DNA of 64,000 nt from assembly GCF_037975245.1 (NCBI RefSeq), contig NC_092572.1, forward strand, positions 21,936,489 to 22,000,488, written 5' to 3'. Positions 35,990-49,500 of the stretch are shown here, one piece after another. The notes beneath the pieces were generated by a model that was given only the letters and a program-made list of their open reading frames with translations, ran no database searches and was not told where the DNA came from. Position numbers and translations under genes: made by a program. The stretch's first letter is position 1. Each line of letters opens with the position of its first letter. This stretch comes from Apostichopus japonicus (Eukaryota; Echinodermata; Holothuroidea; Aspidochirotida; Stichopodidae).

Positions 35990-37830
35990 ATTCGAACTAC
36001 CGTGGGTGTCGTGAAAATATTTCCAACACCAGATAACCCTGTAAATATAAAACATGTATAAATCTTAACAGAAGTATTTTCCTCTTCCCCTTTATATCAT
36101 TTATATTATGTAATTTACCAAAAAAAATACTTAAGACTATCCTTTTACCCATTAAAATAACTGCAATTTTAATAATTCAAAGGCATAATTCTTTGTGATA
36201 ATTTAAGAATCTTTTCTACCGTATATTTTTTCATAAGTCACAATTGTTGAAGACAGTACATCTGGCCGAGAGGACGACGATATAACCTTACGGTATGGCG
36301 TCCATGATATATAACTTCAGCTACCAAAGGATTGATTTGATCTCGCATGCAGCTTCCATGGAACTCCTTAGCATTGGAATTTAACTGCTGCACAAGTATG
36401 CCACTATACTTACTTCAGTTGACTTTAACAATAGTTGGTATTTTGAAAAACACTGTCAAGTATTACTTTCATTTAGGCTTGACTTTATAGACACTTTTCG
36501 AATAGAAATCGACAATCGTGTCCATGTCAATAATGTCTTTTGTCCAAAATGGAAGTCAGTGTTGTTAAGGGGTAGTATGAGCTGTTCGTTGGTGGCAATT
36601 GGATATTAGCCTTTTGGCGGGTATTCATCGAAACGTTTACAAACATCTCCAACTCTACAGGTTAACACATGCCTATATAATATAGTCCTGGGCGTTAAGG
36701 AGAAATAATGTGATCTGATACAATTGCGCACATAACGCGTCTTTTATAAATGCTCTACCCACCTTTGGGCATTTATCAGCAATGCCAACATCTGTATGTA
36801 CGGCACAACTAAAACCAGAAAGTGTGGAGATTAAATCGGCTCCAAGTAAGATATTACCTATATTATTCGATAAATGCATGTGGGGAATCTGCATGAGAAC
36901 AGGAATAAACATACTTGGTAATTAATAAGCGGGTAAAATAAATTATTCTATCAATGGATGTTTGTTAGTTATACCAACTCAGCACATTTACAAAACAATG
37001 TGGTAATGCACATTTAAACCATCCCAAGAAGTCAAGGGTTATTGCCTAAGCGTAATTGTTTATTAGTTGGGATTTTACTTCAATTTTTTGTGTTCGATGT
37101 TTTCAACACTATCTTTAACAAGGAATACTCCTTTGAACATACTCAACATGCCAGCTTCCCCACCCACACCAAACCTCCCTATCCCATCAAACAATTGTTC
37201 CATAAGGTTAGTTTCACTTTAACATATATTTGCAACAGACAAATGTACAAAATCAGTCGACGCTTTCACTTATCCCCAATCACAACCTCCAGGGAATCAT
37301 GTATTTAAATATTAAAGTAATAAAGAATCAAGGTTTAATTCTACTGAATATCTTTGTTGGTTACCTAGGAAATAGGTGTTACAATGAAGTGCCCCTTTGT
37401 GGGGAAAAAATATTCGATAAGCTTGATAACCACTCAATGTTAGCAGTTCACCACACACATACAGTACATAGCAGTGAATTTAAAGTACGAGAACCCATTC
37501 TATCATCTTTTATCCAAATTGTAATTCATTTAATGACAATCCATGCAATTAAATAAAATTCTGAACACGCATTCTGTTATGGCTTAATATCTTTTTGCAC
37601 ATGACATAGAAACACTATCCGTGGTCTTCATGTTGTTTCTGCAAATGAACTCTTGGATTTCATCAAATATGAACTGAAGCTACTTTAATTTAGCATAGCG
37701 ATGCTGAAGGAATACAGTACCTGACATGCAGTAGCTAAGCACGTTGTGCTGGTCCAGAGACTTGTGATTGGATAGCTCTTCTATAGATACTGACTGTTCA
37801 TAAGCTGTAATGCTGCCATAAGATATAACT
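35990..37830 (-). pseudogene. Decayed copies of gene C kinase exons
   Basis: Minus-strand remnants appear in the same order as gene C. About 36021..36045 matches the tail exon start (shared CCAGATAACCCT-like stretch). About 36240..36310 matches the helix-G exon (TTGAAGACAGT, CTGGCCGAG). About 36745..36895 matches the catalytic-loop exon, with NILLGADL and TLSGFSCAVHT still readable. About 37690..37820 matches the helix-C exon. The copies of exons 7, 9, 11 and 13 were not recognised, and the remaining pieces carry indels. The GFS in place of DFG is shared with gene C, so it was present before this duplication. Confidence 0.7.
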
Positions 37831-38429
37831 ACATACGACATACTTGTATAACTATTTACAATTGTATAATCCATTGTATATTTGAGTACCGTACTTTCAA
37901 GAGCTTAATTGTAGTCCTATTTACAAACTACGATTTCCCTATGTTTAAATCATGTAGAGAATATTGAGCAGCAAATTATAATTAATACTTAGGTATATGG
38001 CCTGGCTGTGGTTGATACATAAATCCCAAACAAGTGGTCTCATCGAAGCTTGTCGGGGATTATCGTCGGGGAATATCGAGGATTGTCGGTGTACCGTCCC
38101 TCTGTCTGCGTCTGCTTCTTTGCAGTGGGCGAGTTGTGGATGAGAGGGTCTGGGTGTGGCCCGTCTGTCTCTCCGGGGGTTGGTGGAGCGATTATCCGTT
38201 GGCTGCGGTTGTTCTCGTGGCGGAACTTTTATATGAGTTACGGACGTTCGTTACATTCATAATGCACAACTGTACGTTCTTGTCATAAGACTGAGGTACA
38301 CGGATCTCTCCACAAGTTGGTGCGATAATTCCATAAAAGGCATTAAGTCAAACATCTCTCCTGATAGCACTTGACGATTGTCTCAACCCAGTATATATCT
38401 TTAACTTAAATATCAAAATTAGTGCATTG

Positions 38430-39570
38430 GTGTTGGGAAATTTTGCAAAGTGTGGTATATGACATCCCTGGTCAAATAAAATGATCAAGAATAAAATAGT
38501 TTAGATCATTCTGTGCTCGTGAGGTCACTGTGATATATGTAAAGGTTTCGTTCAGTTCAGTTAAGTAAAATTCAGTTATATACCATTTCTCGTAAGTTTA
38601 AAGCATTATATTTCATATTCTTCCCAGTCTGGAAGTTTGGTTCAGGGCAATCTATGCCTTTATGCTAGAATATATCGATATCCGTGCATTGGTGCTTGGG
38701 GATTCTTACAAAGTGTGGTACATGACATGCATGCCCAAATACAAGGGCGGCGGAAGCACTTTTAATCCGGGGGGTGGGGGCACCGACATCAAAGGGCACT
38801 TTGCAGAAATTCGATTGGACTGATGCAGCCTTATCTTTAATACCCTTTATAACTCTTATTGTATTATCTTACTTGCGTATACACATCACTCCATCAACGC
38901 CACCCCCCCCCCCCCCCCTTCAAGGAAAATATGCATACTGACACTGCAATATCCAATGTGCAAATTGGGAAACAAGTTTTCTTTTGAGACAAAATGAGGT
39001 GAAATCATGCTAGTTGCTAATGTAGGAATCTTCCGAATTAGAGTTTATATCTTGTTAATATCTTAACAAATTTTTTGCCTTTTTCGGTTGGCGAGGAGCG
39101 TACAAGAAAATTTGTGGTTTTACAAACCCCTCAGATGGCCGGAAACGGCCCTTCCCGAGTGTTCATTCTGGTTCTCTGGCCTCTTGCTATAACTTGAGAC
39201 ACCTCAATTTTTATGTAGAAAAAGGACACATTTTTAACCTGAGGAAAAGTGGGGGGGGCACGTGCCCCCTGTGCCCCCCGGTTCCGCCGCCCTTGCCCAA
39301 ATGAAATGTACAAAATGCAGGTGTAAAAGCATTGTGATATATAAAGGTAGGTTTTGTTAACTTTAGTTCAGTTGTCATAGTCAGTTACACCTCATTGCAC
39401 TTAAGCTAAAAGCGTTATATTTTTTATGATCTTGCCAGTATGTCTGTGTCGAGGCAATCGATGCTTTTAACCAGTTGGTTTAGGAATTCTTACAAAGTGT
39501 GGTATATTGACATGCCTGGCAATAATGAAAACACACAGGAATAATATAGTTGTGCTGTGCTTTTAAAGTC
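38430..39570. repeat. Three-unit tandem repeat interrupted by the MITE
   Basis: AAAGTGTGGTA(T/C)ATGACAT-like blocks start near 38448, 38711 and 39494. Each is preceded by GCATTGGTG- or TTAGGAATTC-type sequence. After removing the 554-bp MITE the spacing is about 220-260 bp. Confidence 0.65.
38742..39295. mobile_element. hAT-like MITE, 554 bp
   Basis: Terminal inverted repeats CAAGGGCGGCGGAA at both ends, flanked by 8-bp near-identical duplications CCCAAATA (38734..38741) and CCCAAATG (39296..39303). GC-rich TIRs of this kind with 8-bp duplications are typical of hAT elements. No transposase frame is present. Confidence 0.75.
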
Positions 39571-42500
39571 ACTGTTGTGAAAACCGTGCATGTGATATGG
39601 AAAGTAAAGTTCAAGTTGTTCACTCAGACTCGATGTCACAGGCTGAAAGCCACAGTTAAAGGAATCAAACATCCATCATATGGATATATGTTGTTCTTTT
39701 CATTGATATTCTTATACTTAAATTCTCCTAGCATGTTCATCCATTGCACTATCTGCAGTTAATCACATGTTGTACATATAGTTGTTTCAGTACTATATGC
39801 AAGCTCCTTCAATCAAATGATGTGTGATTGCAGATTGTAAAGATCAAATTGTTCACATTTATTATGTTCTTCCATTCAATTCCAAAGTGCTTACATGTTT
39901 TTATTGTTATAGAAAGTTTGCCGCACAATCAAAGTTTCGGATACATCATCTCAACTCTGAACTATTTTTTGTGACAATGACTTTAATGCTTCTTTTGCTA
40001 TTGGAACTATCCACTAGAACAAAAAATGGTGATACTATATATTGATGAGATATGTCATTGGGCACTGAACATCTGCCCAGCAGATAGATGCTGTGATACA
40101 ACCAAGGCAGTTAACTTCTGTGGTAAAGTAATATTTTGCTTAAACTGTATATATTAGTTTTGTGAGTGTGGTATTTTCAAATGTGAATAAATGAAAAACC
40201 TGGTATATGTATAATAAATAGAAACAATGACCAATTTAGGGGTATCGGATCTCAGTACCTCGTAATTGGCAGTCACTTTAAGTTCCATATAGTCTCAAAG
40301 CGGAACTTAGATTGAGACAATTGACTGAAAGAAACGTATTGTTACACGTTTTAGGAGAACACCCTGCCGCTTCCCGTTTTGTTCTATTCATAATAGTAGA
40401 CGCCATTGATGCAGTGTATGATATTGTACTCGGAACAATAATAACCATTCAATTTTCCGTTGTGCCAGCAAAAATCATTAGTTTGTGCGAAAAATTTAGC
40501 CATAACCTTTTCTTTCTTCAGTTCATATCAATAAGAGACGCATCCGGCTGAAGGTTATACAAAATTATTTTAAATATGACCTTTGAATACAACGAGTGCA
40601 TTTTACAATACAAATATAATAGTAATCACAATGATATCAGAAATCATCAGGAACAACCATCAGCCGGTGGTGACTACACAGTCACACACCTAAAGGTATG
40701 GTTTGCTGTTTTGTTAATAAAGTTCAATACTGCGATAGCCAGCAATGTTTTGTGACTTTTTATCAAATTTATCTTGGTATCGACTTAGCTTGAAATGCAA
40801 ACAAAATGAATCTACGGTATATAGAATCCACTGTATATTTCTATAGAAAGTTTCTTGTGGTTGCTCTTAACAGTCAAAGGTCATGTAAAAGATAATACCA
40901 ACTATCGCAAATACCAAGCATGTAGATTGAAATACCTTTCTTCGGAGAATGCTTGGATGAGCCTCAGAGTAAATGTATTCTTAATGCTCAGGGAAGGGGG
41001 CATTGCGACCTCCCCCCTCCCCTCGCCCACCCAGCCCTTAATTCTGTGAACATCCTGGAAAGTGCCCTTTTTGACATGACTATGGTCACTGACGCTACTC
41101 CAAGAAGTTCGTGCCCTCCTCAAGGCACCCCTCCCCATTCTCTCATTTTCCCCATATTCAGTTTTCTGCTACTCTGTTGTTGCGTGCAAAGATCTAACAA
41201 ATCCAAGTTACGTGTAAACATTATTTCATTTCCTGTCCTTTGTAACATGCCGTCTCTTGAACCCAACAAATAGGGCTCCAACTACAACATGTGCACAGGT
41301 ATAATTAAGTTGCAAGCAGGGTTAGGATGAATAAATAATCCCTTTTCATGAAAGAATACAATTTTTTTTATCGTTTTGTGACTCACATAACAACCATTTT
41401 CTTTTCTAATATCTCCGTTTTACCTGGGTAAGTCACCATGTTTAACACAATGCCGTGACGTATCACAATATTGCTGTTTATTTGAACCGACTAAAAGTAG
41501 GTAAAAAAGCTTTAAAGAACTGCAATACATCAATACCTTCAATAACTTCGATAAATTTCAATAAGAACTGATTTTGAAATTGAATCTCTCTGCTGGAACT
41601 CAGCCAACGCATACACTATTTGTATGAAACCTTTTCTTTGACAAAGACGAAATATGCCGGTCTTTTAGAAGTCACATACTGGCTACAGTTTGACTGGTTG
41701 TATAGTCTGTTACTTCATATCATTCAGTATCAACAGAGTAAAGTACACTTCAACTAACGGTAGTACAACTTAATGCAGATAGTGCGTATACTGCCCTTAC
41801 ATTAGTGGTATATTAGGAGATATGACATAACGGTTCATTATATTGGTACAGGAATGTACAAATAGTCAGACACAGATAAACAATGAAAACATGTGTTGTA
41901 ACATATCAGTAGCACCGTTCGATATGCTTTATTAAAATTAGTATTATAACCTATTTCTATCTTCATTTCAGATTCACTCATCTGAGTTTGAACTTTGTAA
42001 GGTAGATGAGAATAGTGATGAACGATTAAATAGCAACATTTTAACATATTATTTCATTTTGTGATGTCGTTTCCAAAAAATGAAGGATTTTTTGTAAAGC
42101 TTTACAACAAATTTATGCAGGTCATAGTTGAGAGCGATCCCTATAGAACTTTATTATATATGTATATCTTCCCTGGAGTGTCAGTCAGACGCCTCAGTAC
42201 TTGCAAGAGCTGCTATACAACATTGTTACGCCGATAGTTAATCATAAATCGTGTTAGTAATTGTTCCCTATATTAATATCATGCATCGCTCATGTATTCT
42301 ACATCTCCGTACATCTTGGATACAGTAGTATCTACAAGAATGATATATATACTACTGTAAAAAAACACATTATGTTACATTGTATTGTAATACCACTGGA
42401 AAACCCAACGGATTGAAAACATTTCACTTTCGTTACGTCATCTTTACATGGACGTTCTCGTTCATAAGAAGTGGTAAGAAGTTCTCGAGGTACTTTGGCA

Positions 42501-43029
42501 TCCGGAATGATTTAAAAAGATTGCTCTGATATATACGTCAGGTTGTGATTCCATTGTCAAAGGTTTTCTTACTGTTGTTATAATTGAGGGAATCTGAAAC
42601 AGAACCAAACAATACGAATATGAGTCCAGTATAAATTTCACAGAGACCAGGTTAAGACAAAAATGGCATTAAAATGTTAAGTGTAAATGAACCTTGGTTG
42701 AAAATACTTTCATTTAAGTAACCGTTACGGAACCTTAACTGAAAAAGAAATATTAAGGATAAGTTGGTCCCTGGCAAAGTTTTTAAGAAAACCACTATGG
42801 CTGAGAAAAGACATGATCACGTTACATTACCGTACATTACGGTACTTCCCGTCCGATACATGGTTAAGATTACGCTACACTTCGAGTATTTTCTATTCAG
42901 AGTAGTAGGTTGTTTTGCGATTCAGCATTAATATGTGAGAAGTTTTGTATAATTAAATATATGAAGAAACTGCGCTAAAAATAATTCTGCTGGTGCATGG
43001 AAAACAATGCAAATGCTGACTGGGTAAAA

Positions 43030-43375
43030 ACAGAAGTCGGTGACGCCCGGGTCAGAGGTCACACAACCTTTCGTGAAAGAGTTGAATGCATTTTATAGCA
43101 GATTCGAAAAGGACTTTACAACCGAGAAAGATGTAGTTATGAGTGGGTTGATTAGTGAATTAATGGAAAATGGGTTCAACAATGAGATTTGCACTACTGA
43201 ACATGAAGTAAGGGTAGTGTTTGGATCAATGAAAACCAACAAAGCCCAGAGCTCTGATGTTTTATGCAATAAGATCCTTAAACTCTGCAAAACTGAACTG
43301 GTCGGGATTTTCACAAAACTCTTTCAATGTTCTTTAGACAACGGCTCAATTCTATATAGACTATTCTTCTTAGCT
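43030..43375 (+). mobile_element. LINE reverse-transcriptase fragment
   Basis: The plus-strand frame reads ELNAFYSRFEKDFTTEKDVV, then SMKTNKAQSSDVL and LVGIFTKLFQCSLDNGSI. This matches the N-terminal reverse-transcriptase region of CR1/Rex/L2-type LINEs (FYxRFD, xxNKAxGxDGxx, AGIFTxxFxxSL). It is truncated at both ends and sits just downstream of the B1 stop. Confidence 0.7.
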
Positions 43376-43389
43376 TTAAGCAATCGTCT

Positions 43390-43395
43390 TTTATT
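43390..43395 (-). promoter_or_regulatory. Possible poly(A) signal of gene B1
   Basis: The minus strand reads AATAAA twelve bases after the B1 stop codon. If used, the 3' UTR would be very short. A plus-strand LINE fragment lies just beyond it. Confidence 0.35.
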
Positions 43396-43407
43396 TTACA
43401 TACGCAC

Positions 43408-43525
43408 CTAGTGTTTTTTCGTTGCCATGAAGGTTTCTATGGTTCTTTCTAAGTATTCATTAAGCTCATCGAAGCTTAAACGAGATTGTTGATCCCACTG
43501 CCAGCAAAGTGACATTGCTTCATAC
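43408..43525 (-). CDS. Gene B1 exon 13: kinase C-terminus and stop
   Basis: 118-nt exon with [20 protein letters not shown], equivalent to the LMxxCWxxDPxxRP signature but with DQQSR for DPxxRP, then ETFMATKKH and a TAG at 43408..43410. The last ~45 nt differ strongly from B2. Confidence 0.85.
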
Positions 43526-46500
43526 CTATAAATAGAAATAGAACTGTTTTATTCAGATCATTTTTAGGTAATTGAAGATAATGTCTCAACAATGTTTTAA
43601 GAACGGATGTTACTTGTCAAAGGTCAACACCTGCTTAGACAAATAACACAATATCAAATGCAGTTATTAAGACAATCGTATTGCAAGTAGACCCAGAGCC
43701 AGAAGAGCTCACTTCGCCATTGTAAGAGCTCTCTCTTGAATCTCTTGATCCACTCTCCTGGAAGAGAAGCCCAAGAGAAATGATAAACGTCAACTTGCCA
43801 TCCCAATCTACTTCCCCTTTGCCAAGTTACTAACAACTATCATCACATCCAGCCCACCTACTATCGTCTTCAAAGAGCAATACCTGATAAGCGGACCATT
43901 GCGTACATATGCCCCTGTAACCCTGCGGGACTTGCTAGTTCGTGCTGCTCTACCTTTTTAACTCCACCATCGTCCACGCCTACTTCCAAATGTTCTCTAC
44001 CCTCCGGTTGCATTGTCTGCGAGGTCCACATTTCGGGATCGGATTCTTTCACCAGTCACACCACCCATCACACGCACACAAAGCAAAGGATTACACAACT
44101 TGCACTACCTCTAATGTCATTTACCTTATTTCGTGAGTCTGCATTATTCAGTGCGAAGGTGAGACCAGGGTTACTCCTACATTTGACCAAAGATCCACAG
44201 TCAACACTTTGAAGATTTTAACTCCAGTTGGACGATATTTCAACCCTTTTAACCACACTATATCGGATATGATCTTTCAAGGCATTCCATTTAACCACAC
44301 AGTCACAGTTCGCCTCACAAAGAACGTTTGTGGATCCACGGCATTCGAACCATTCAACCACATGGGCTCAACATCCAAGAAGGAAACTACGAAATTACCC
44401 CCCCCTCCTTCCCCCTCCAGCCTCTCTTTTCTATCCACATTCACAGGTCTTCCTTCCTAATCCCCTTTCCTTACTTTTCACCCCATTACTTATTACCTCC
44501 TAGTGTTAAACCCCTGCTTCCTTTCATCTTTCCTCTCCTTTCTGAGTCTTTTTCTGATCTATTCGTTGCTTTTTTTGTCCAAATTTACTTATCTTTTCAT
44601 CTGTGCATGTTTATATGTTCTTATTTTATTTTCGTGTCAGTTAGCCTCTGAAGAAGTTCCTGTTAGCATCGAAACGCCATGCCCTCACACGTTTCATAAT
44701 GAATCAAATAAGTATGCTTTGCTACAACTATGTTCAATTTGTCCATGAACGAACAAGAGGTGGTGCAAACGTGTTAGCATGTCAATCTCATTTACGGGAT
44801 CATGTATCATATGTATTGTGTATAACAACTTGAATTCGTTTTTCTTTGTCACTGTACCGCTGTGTTAAAGTTTATTCATCACAAATTCTTAACAGTACAT
44901 ACAAAATTACTTTTTCTCGGTAGCTGTATGGACATGTACATCCGCTCCCACCCCACGTAGAATTTAAATTTAAACAACACAATATTGAAGTATTCCATGC
45001 AAACAACCATAGGTTTGTGAAATTCATAAAACTAGTTAGTAGTGTAAATTAAAGGATGTTTATAAAAGAATGCTGCTGAAACGTTTTAACTTACAATTGT
45101 CCAGGGCAATTAGCAGGTCTTGTTAATTTTCCTAAAACGTCTGTTGATCTTTGTATTTCTTTGTATTCCGGTATTTTTGCACCTAGAAATTAACAAGAAA
45201 AACACAATGGTTTATAGAGTAATGTGTTAGAACTAACGCCCCAACATCCATATTGAGGCAACGCAATAACCAGGGATGTATTGATCAGTTGTAAACATTT
45301 GGATAATTAAACTATTAAGTAAAATAACTTTAAAAAAGTTACTAGAAATGTTACTTTTTGTTAGAATCGAGTTCTCGACTCGATGAGAAAAGATTACTTA
45401 CATTAATCACACTAAAAAGAACTTTTTCGTGGTATATCCTAAAGCTTGATCAGATAATAGTTTTCAAGCTTCAAGATCATATCAATACAGCAATAGAATT
45501 GATTTGATAAAGCAATGAGCAAAAACATCTATTTAGAAACGGTTGATAATTATATTTCCCAATTGCAGTAAGGTCTTTATGAGATGCCTAAAAGTTAGGG
45601 AACATAATGCTTTCAGAAAACGTAATTATTGTGTAGAAAACATATCTCTCAGAATAAGCTTAAGACCGTTTCTTAAGCGTCAATATGACAATCGTGCAGT
45701 TGCGAGGGGAGCATGACAAATAAGGGAACCACTCACGTTTCTTTATTCATGATTCTATTTTGTTATATCAGGTTTCATCATACTTCGCGTTCAGATTTCG
45801 AAGATGTCTCGTATTAAATATTTAACCGTTACAAATTTCAAGGCGGAAGCCACAGCGAAAAACAGATAGACTATCAGTATATGATGGTTTTTGCCATAAA
45901 ATGGAGTTTCTGTTATATTTACGTCCCATTGTTTACAGCAAACTGAGAAAATAGAATTAATGAACAACTTGAAGAGGTAAATGAACTTGAAATCATCGGA
46001 CGGATTGTAAAATGATCTAAATAATATTTGAATACTTCTAGATGAATAAAGCAGAAACTCAATAACATACCATACGAAAATATTTCCCATAGGACGACTC
46101 CTACAGCCCAAATATCACTCTGCTGTGTATATTCTCCTTTTCGCTTTGCTTCCGGTGGGATATTCAACCGAAGATCCCCATTATTCTAAAATGAGAGAGG
46201 GCGTTCATTAAAAAAGAAAACACTATAAATAGATATCACATATTTACGGTGTCCTTGGATCACTAAGTAAATCATTAAGACCAAGACCGTGAATTAGAAC
46301 CTTCAAACACTGTAATATAGACTACGCACTTATATCATTAATAAGGCATGCCCCAAGTCGACTCTGAATTTATATGCCATATATAGTTATATATCATGTC
46401 AAGCAACAAGAATTTTGGTGGGTTTGCCATGCAAGCTTAGGCCACGAATAATGACAAATGCAGTGGCTTACCTTTTCCAGTTCTTCTTTTACTCTATCTC

Positions 46501-49500
46501 CTGAAGACGTTACGTAACAAAAGTCATGTAGTTTACAAGAAAGGCCAGAGTGTCCAGATTGAGATATCAGTAACTTCTCGGTACTTAATCCGGGATGTAG
46601 CCACTGGAAGATTTATGGAAAACAAGCATCCAGCAACTCAAAAAATGACAAATGGTCTAAGCTTTCTAAATGAAATTATCACATAATGTCACATACTAAT
46701 CAATGCAGGCCACATAAGGTAAAGCCCATTTATGTTTTGTCAAATTGAGCATACATTGTTTGGATACTGTTAACATTAACATATCATACTGTAACTTGTT
46801 TATCATACAATATCACAGTAACTTAAAATTTAACCAGTTGCCCTACGTAGTTCATCCAGATTTAATTCTGTGTTACCAACTACTGTATTTTGATAGATTA
46901 CTTCACCAGATACTCGACACTTTTATTTTAACCCCGATATATCGCTACTATTGGGCATGTCAATGAGTCTTGGGGAGTTCACCAATACCTTTTAAACCTG
47001 TCAGACTATTATGAAATGTCCTCTACAAAATCAAGATAGAGACGAGACGTATGTGGTATATGTTCATAAGTTTTATGTTTACAATGTATATGTCAACCAT
47101 CACATCGACCTTCCTGATTCGTCTATAAATAAATGTTTGAATTTGTTCGAAATTTTAGGACAATGAATTCACATTAACAATTAAATAAGCTTAGCCAAAA
47201 AATGTAGGCCATCTTACGCAATAAGCAAGACTATCTTACACAATATTGATGAAGAAACTTCATGCCGTTGATAACGTTTGATGCAAAAGTCAAAAAGTGA
47301 TGTGGTACCGGCTCTAATGCATTCCCGTGAAAACGACTTTTTCCAAAATTAACTTCAAGATGAGATTTGAGAGTTCCAAAAGCCATATATTCTTGCAAAC
47401 AGTATGAAATACCTGCAACAAAACATTTTTTACGAAAAGTGACATCAAAGTTTGCTTACACAATTTCAAACATTGAAACACTTTTGACTATATTACTTTG
47501 CAAGGATTTTTTTCTAAAATTACCTCGCACCACATCAAAACATTTGATGTTAAGTACTCAACCTTTAAAGTTTACGGATAGTATAACACTGGAAGACATT
47601 TTGCGAACGACGTTACGGTATCATCAGGCATTATTAACATTGATTATATTTAACTGCTAAATCAGTGATGATATAGTTTATTCTCACCTGACATCTGAAC
47701 AATTCCAAATGTTTCGACAACATTTTCGTTTATGGGGAGGATGGCAATGTGTCGAAGAAAGTATTTCCATTCCTCAGAAGCTATTGTAGCATCTGTGAAA
47801 GAAAAATATCAAATGCCAAACAGATGATTGCAATTTTTAACTAAAAAAACAATCCTCCCTCAAATGTAATTAAAAGCATTTAACCCTATATAAATACAAG
47901 TTCTACATTACAAATATATCAATATATCTATGCGTTTACGAGTGTGTGTTACGTTTCACGGAATAAATAATAATAATAATAATCTACATTTATTATTATT
48001 TTTACGACGTTTAAACGACCACAAATGTGGCTTATGGATAACAACTTCCAATTCAACAGTTATTACTCAAATTTGGAATGTTTTCAATAAATAAAGTCAT
48101 TTCAGATAGGAAAACCGCAGATTGCCCTTGGAGGAAAACTCCATTTTACGGTCTGGTTTCGAACCCGGAACCTCCCGATTGCTAAGCCTCATTGATGCAT
48201 TCGGCCACAGCACCCGTCAATGAAGACAGTTAATCTGAACGACTTTACAATTTTCCATTTTCAAAACTTATAAATTTCCCCCAGTTGACAAAATCTTTTA
48301 TTGCCTGTGTGTGCTTTCTTCGTAAAACAGAATGTATTATATAATTTGGTATCTCGCAATCCATATTTTGAGTTATGTAGCGTTAAATGACATGAATGAA
48401 TCCCACGACGTACCTGTTTTTCTCCTCATATGTGTGTAAGTTTCAGCAGCAGTGCCTTTATGTAATATCCCAAGCCAACGCTCTCGCATCATGTCCTTGT
48501 TCAGCTGTACAACAAAAGCCACATCTTTTCTGTCGAATTCCCTAAGCTTTTGTGTTTCCGAATCAGTTTCTTCTTCATCTATGCTTAAATACAGGTCTGG
48601 ATTTTAATGGAAATTAATTTGATAGAGACGAAACAGTTCTCATCAATCGTAGAACAAAATGTAAAGAAATAATAATATTCGAAAATTGGTCGGAAGTGGA
48701 AGACAGCTGCTTACGACGCTAACCAGCCACAAATGCACAAGAAACGTGTTCCTTAAGTTCATATTGAATATTATCGGGATTAAGACAATATCCTAAGGAA
48801 TAAGTCCATGACAGTTGCCAGTCTGTGGCACAGACCAGACTCGAATCCATTCTCTATGGACTAGGTATTGGGTTCGAACACAAGTTGGCTTATAGACTGG
48901 ACGTATCGCGGACTCAGGGACCCCAAAGATTGGACTTCAGAGTTCTGGCGAGTCATAAATTGCTTATGTCCCCTCCATTTCAAGGTTCTTTGGCATAATC
49001 TATAGAGTGGCTGCATAGGCTATATAGATACGATTTATACAGATAGATATATCTATGCATAACAGCATGACTGTACATTAGGCTGTAATGAACAACATTC
49101 TCAAAAAACATATATCCTAAGCCCACTACGAACTTCTAAAGGAAGCAATACCAGCTGTGTACTGTTCATTCCTTAAAAGTCAGATCAAAAGGTGTTGTTA
49201 TTGCTGATGTGTCAAGATAGATTGTTCCAGAATTACAGTACTGTTTGAGAATTAGTTGAGTATACTTATATATAGTATAGCAGGTTTTTGAAATTTCAAA
49301 GACTAGTTAGAACCAATATTTCATAAGAAATAAACAACACCAATATGTTGCATTTGGACTAGAGGTATTTTGCCCTTTTTTATACATTATATCCTTCTGT
49401 ACCCTGTTTCTGTAAGAAACGTTTGGATAGACTAGCAATTTGAAATAATGTGTTATCACTTGATCATACGAGGTAAACGGTTTGGCTTTGCCAAGCTTGG

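Larger units (their letters stand above)
37831..43029. other. Intergenic region between the gene C relics and gene B1
   Basis: Apart from the MITE and its host tandem repeat, nothing is recognised. A weak trace of CTACACAGTCACACACC near 40675 resembles the U2-headed retroposon body but is too short to call. Confidence 0.45.
43430..49035. repeat. Segmental duplication, copy 1
   Basis: Exons and introns here align almost continuously with 57920..63175, including long intron stretches and an embedded tRNA-derived SINE. By eye most stretches are about nine bases in ten identical. The right breakpoint is near 49035, where this copy continues into unique sequence while copy 2 runs into an AT microsatellite. 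The left breakpoint lies inside the last coding exon. Confidence 0.85.

Noticed and set aside
38034-38288. Two overlapping GC-richer plus-strand frames
   Set aside because: Low-complexity Gly/Arg/Trp/Ser translation with no domain; likely repeat-derived.
44209-44748. Pro/Ser/Phe-rich open frames repeated near 58860..59253
   Set aside because: They are translations of a pyrimidine-rich intronic repeat within the duplicated block, antisense to the genes.
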